This document shows, piece after piece, positions 6,074-7,698 of a stretch of 7,698 nt of DNA. The position numbers and the translations under genes were made by a program. The first letter of the stretch is position 1, and every line of letters starts with the position of its first letter. Below the pieces are notes generated by a model. It ran no database searches. It was given only the letters and a program-made list of their open reading frames with translations, and had not been told where the DNA came from. This DNA is from Hungatella sp. UBA3147 (GTDB taxonomy: Bacteria; Bacillota; Clostridia; Lachnospirales; Lachnospiraceae), in contig DEYX01000224.1 of assembly GCA_002365025.1 (NCBI GenBank), positions 1 to 7,698 on the forward strand, read 5' to 3'.

Positions 6074-6108
6074 ATCTTTTAATGCCACTATGAAAAGGGG
6101 AAGAACGT

Positions 6109-6894
6109 ATGTTTTCTGGTTTTTTTAATTATGATAACCCGGTATGGCGGTTTATCGGTAAATTTGGTGATCTGATTATTTTAAATATCTTATGGCTGAT
6201 ATGCAGCATTCCAATTTTTACCATAGGAGCTTCTACCACAGCTGTCTATTATGTAACCCTGAAGCTTGCAAGAGATGACGATGGCTATACCATCCGTTCT
6301 TTTTTTAAGTCATTTAAAGAAAACTTTAAGCAGTCCACGATCATCTGGCTGATCCTTCTGGTTGTAGGATTGATCCTTGGAGTTGACTTATACTTCTTTA
6401 CCAGATTGTTTACAGGATCCGGGTCCTTCCGGACGGTGATGCTTACCGTGTTCCTGGCAATGGTTCTAATTTATGCGGCTGTTTTTACGTATATTTTCCC
6501 ACTTCAGGCCAGATTTTTCAATACGGTAAAGCGTACCTTTTTCAACGCCTTTTTTATGTCCCTGCGCCATTTATTCCGCACCATTGGAATGATTGCCATT
6601 GACGGGGCTTTGTTGGCGGCTGCATTCCTGCTTATGGTGCCTCCCATGCTGATGATATTCATGCTGTTTGGCTTCCCGCTTTTAGCATTTATTAACTCCT
6701 ATATCCTTGCTCCCGTGTTTAATCAGTATATTCCAAAAGAGGAAGAGGAGAAGGGGGACGAGCTTAAGCCGCTGTTTGCAGATGAGGAAGAGCCTGTAAA
6801 CAGCATTCTGATGGCAAAAGGGGACGAGCATCAGGAAGAGATGCCTGAGAACGAAGAGATAGAAAATAAAGAAACAGAAGACGGGCAGGAATAA
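6109..6894 (+). CDS. YesL-family (DUF624) multi-pass membrane protein
   Basis: A 261-residue integral membrane protein of the YesL/DUF624 family. The family's N-terminal pattern is clear: FFNYDNPVWRFIGKFGDLIILNILWL, then CSIPIFTIGASTTAVYYV. Likely membrane helices are at about 19-41, 76-98, 107-131, 157-178 and 180-203. The family usually accompanies sugar ABC transporters in Firmicutes and has no established biochemical activity; no transporter gene is in this window, so that link cannot be made here. Residues 211-261 form an unusual acidic tail, with about 22 of 51 residues Asp or Glu, expected to be disordered; typical members end soon after the last helix. The start ATG 6109 has AGGGG 8 bases upstream and its own promoter. 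It is divergent from the anchored extracytoplasmic protein gene and followed by a strong terminator, so it is monocistronic. Confidence 0.88.
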   Translation: MFSGFFNYDNPVWRFIGKFGDLIILNILWLICSIPIFTIGASTTAVYYVTLKLARDDDGYTIRSFFKSFKENFKQSTIIWLILLVVGLILGVDLYFFTRLFTGSGSFRTVMLTVFLAMVLIYAAVFTYIFPLQARFFNTVKRTFFNAFFMSLRHLFRTIGMIAIDGALLAAAFLLMVPPMLMIFMLFGFPLLAFINSYILAPVFNQYIPKEEEEKGDELKPLFADEEEPVNSILMAKGDEHQEEMPENEEIENKETEDGQE

Positions 6895-6905
6895 TTCCTG
6901 CTGGC

Positions 6906-6948
6906 AGCCGGACAGGGACTCCCGTGGATCCCTTCCGGCTATTTTTTT
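6906..6948 (+). terminator. Rho-independent terminator after the YesL-family gene
   Basis: AGCCGGA (6906-6912) pairs with TCCGGCT (6934-6940), and AGGGA (6914-6918) with TCCCT (6929-6933), leaving one bulged C and a 10-base loop. A run of seven T follows (6942-6948). It is GC-rich and the strongest terminator in the window. Confidence 0.92.
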
Positions 6949-6998
6949 GCATATCAGTATGGATTCTTTTATGAGGAGTTCATACTATGGACACCATA

Positions 6999-7028
6999 TG
7001 GACACAAAAAAACGGTATACTTTATAAT
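6999..7028 (+). promoter_or_regulatory. Promoter of the small alarmone synthetase gene
   Basis: TGGACA (6999-7004; five of six consensus bases) and a perfect TATAAT (7023-7028) are 18 bases apart, with a start expected near 7035. This lies inside the longest in-frame extension of the gene (from ATG 6987), so a transcript from here could only use the ATG at 7059. The -35 box overlaps the second copy of a TATGGACAC direct repeat (6986-6994 and 6997-7005). Confidence 0.65.
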
Positions 7029-7058
7029 TGTGACAAGGAAATGCCTGGGAGGTGGAAT

Positions 7059-7637
7059 ATGACTGAAGAAGAGTATCTCTGTTTTATCCAGCCCTATGAG
7101 GATGCGCTTAAAAACATTCGTGTGAGAGTGGATGTGCTGAATAATGATTATAGGAGAAAAAACCAGAATTACCCCATCCATCATATCCAGTACAGAATTA
7201 AGCAAAAGGAAAGCATTGAAAACAAGCTGGATAAGAATGGATATGAGGCCAGCGCGGATTCGGCCAGAAACTATCTGACGGATGTTGCCGGTATCCGCGT
7301 CATCTGCTATTTTATCACGGATATCTATGCCATTGTCAGCCTGTTAAAGAAGCAGTCGGATATTGTAATTATAAAGGAAAGTGATTATATTGCCAATCCA
7401 AAGCCCAATGGATATAGAAGTTTCCACATTGTTTTTGGAGTTCCGGTCTATCACACCGATGGTATGGAATATTACCCGGTAGAAATACAGCTGCGCACCA
7501 TGTCCATGGATTTATGGGCCAGTATGGAACACAGGATCTGCTATAAGGGGGAAGAGAGAGAACAGGCAGCAGAGGAATTTAAAAAGTATGCCATTGCCTT
7601 AAGGCAGATGGAGGATGAGATGGAGGAATTTCTCTGA
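7059..7637 (+). CDS. relQ: Small alarmone synthetase, RelQ-like GTP pyrophosphokinase
   Basis: A 192-residue RelA/SpoT-synthetase-domain protein without the HD hydrolase or regulatory domains, so a small alarmone synthetase that transfers pyrophosphate from ATP to GTP/GDP to make (p)ppGpp. Visible key residues: R46 in YRIKQK, the Mg-binding D75 in TDVAGIRV, Y119 in PNGYRSFH (nucleotide-base stacking), and E142 in VEIQLRT. The opening MTEEEYLCFIQPYEDAL aligns with the start of Bacillus RelQ (a WERFLVPYRQAV-like segment), which together with the strong Shine-Dalgarno GGGAGGTG (7047-7054) favours ATG 7059. An in-frame ATG at 6987, with AGGAG 8 bases upstream, would add 24 residues without family match and would sit on the promoter. 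RelQ enzymes act as tetramers in the cytoplasm. The gene has its own promoter and terminator, fitting stress-controlled expression. Confidence 0.9.
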   Translation: MTEEEYLCFIQPYEDALKNIRVRVDVLNNDYRRKNQNYPIHHIQYRIKQKESIENKLDKNGYEASADSARNYLTDVAGIRVICYFITDIYAIVSLLKKQSDIVIIKESDYIANPKPNGYRSFHIVFGVPVYHTDGMEYYPVEIQLRTMSMDLWASMEHRICYKGEEREQAAEEFKKYAIALRQMEDEMEEFL

Positions 7638-7656
7638 GGTGAAAATAAGAGAAGGC

Positions 7657-7698
7657 ATGTTCCGGAGCTATGATTTTTCATGCATAGCTTTGGAACAT
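7657..7698 (+). terminator. Probable terminator hairpin cut by the window end
   Basis: The last 42 bases form a 16-pair hairpin: 7657-7672 (ATGTTCCGGAGCTATG) with 7683-7698 (CATAGCTTTGGAACAT), including two G-U pairs, loop of 10 bases. It starts 20 bases after the alarmone synthetase stop. The expected T run would lie beyond the window, so termination cannot be confirmed. Confidence 0.65.

Overview
The window looks like chromosomal DNA from a Gram-positive, low-to-mid GC anaerobe of the Clostridia, most likely Lachnospiraceae (Lacrimispora/Enterocloster-like). This is inferred from strong AGGAGG-type ribosome binding sites, AT-rich sigma-A-like promoters, U-tailed hairpin terminators, and the gene families present (a two-domain GNAT enzyme, a YesL/DUF624 protein, a small alarmone synthetase, and an Ntn choloylglycine hydrolase). 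No tRNA, rRNA, CRISPR array or insertion sequence is visible.

Layout. Bases 1-307 are a leader with a good promoter. Bases 308-2371 hold a YyaL-type (DUF255) thioredoxin-domain gene. Its reading frame is interrupted at 470-472 by a TAA carried in what looks like a 21-base in-frame insert placed directly before the conserved TCHWCH redox motif; about 630 codons downstream remain fully open. A terminator follows at 2434-2479. Bases 2604-3569 encode a penicillin V acylase / choloylglycine hydrolase-family enzyme, closed by a terminator at 3647-3696. Bases 3697-4026 are non-coding: they hold a relic-like mini-ORF with a strong Shine-Dalgarno but no usable start, short repeats, a probable promoter and a structured leader. 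Next come a cyclophilin (4027-4545) and, 4 bases later, a two-domain GNAT acetyltransferase (4550-5299), probably one operon. The GNAT gene runs tail-to-tail into a membrane-anchored extracytoplasmic protein on the minus strand (5235-5936), overlapping it by 65 bases of coding sequence. That gene is divergent from a YesL/DUF624 membrane protein (6109-6894), each with its own promoter in the shared 172-base gap. After a strong terminator (6906-6948) comes a small alarmone synthetase (7059-7637) with its own promoter, and most of a terminator hairpin at the window end.

How the genes relate. Apart from the cyclophilin-GNAT pair, the genes appear to be separate transcription units rather than one pathway: protein quality or redox (YyaL), amide hydrolysis, protein folding, acetylation, two envelope proteins and stringent-response signalling. 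The most unusual feature is the exact in-frame, stop-containing interruption of the YyaL gene beside its active site. It could be a pseudogene in an early state, a split gene made by re-initiation, or, much more speculatively, a recoding (bypass) site.
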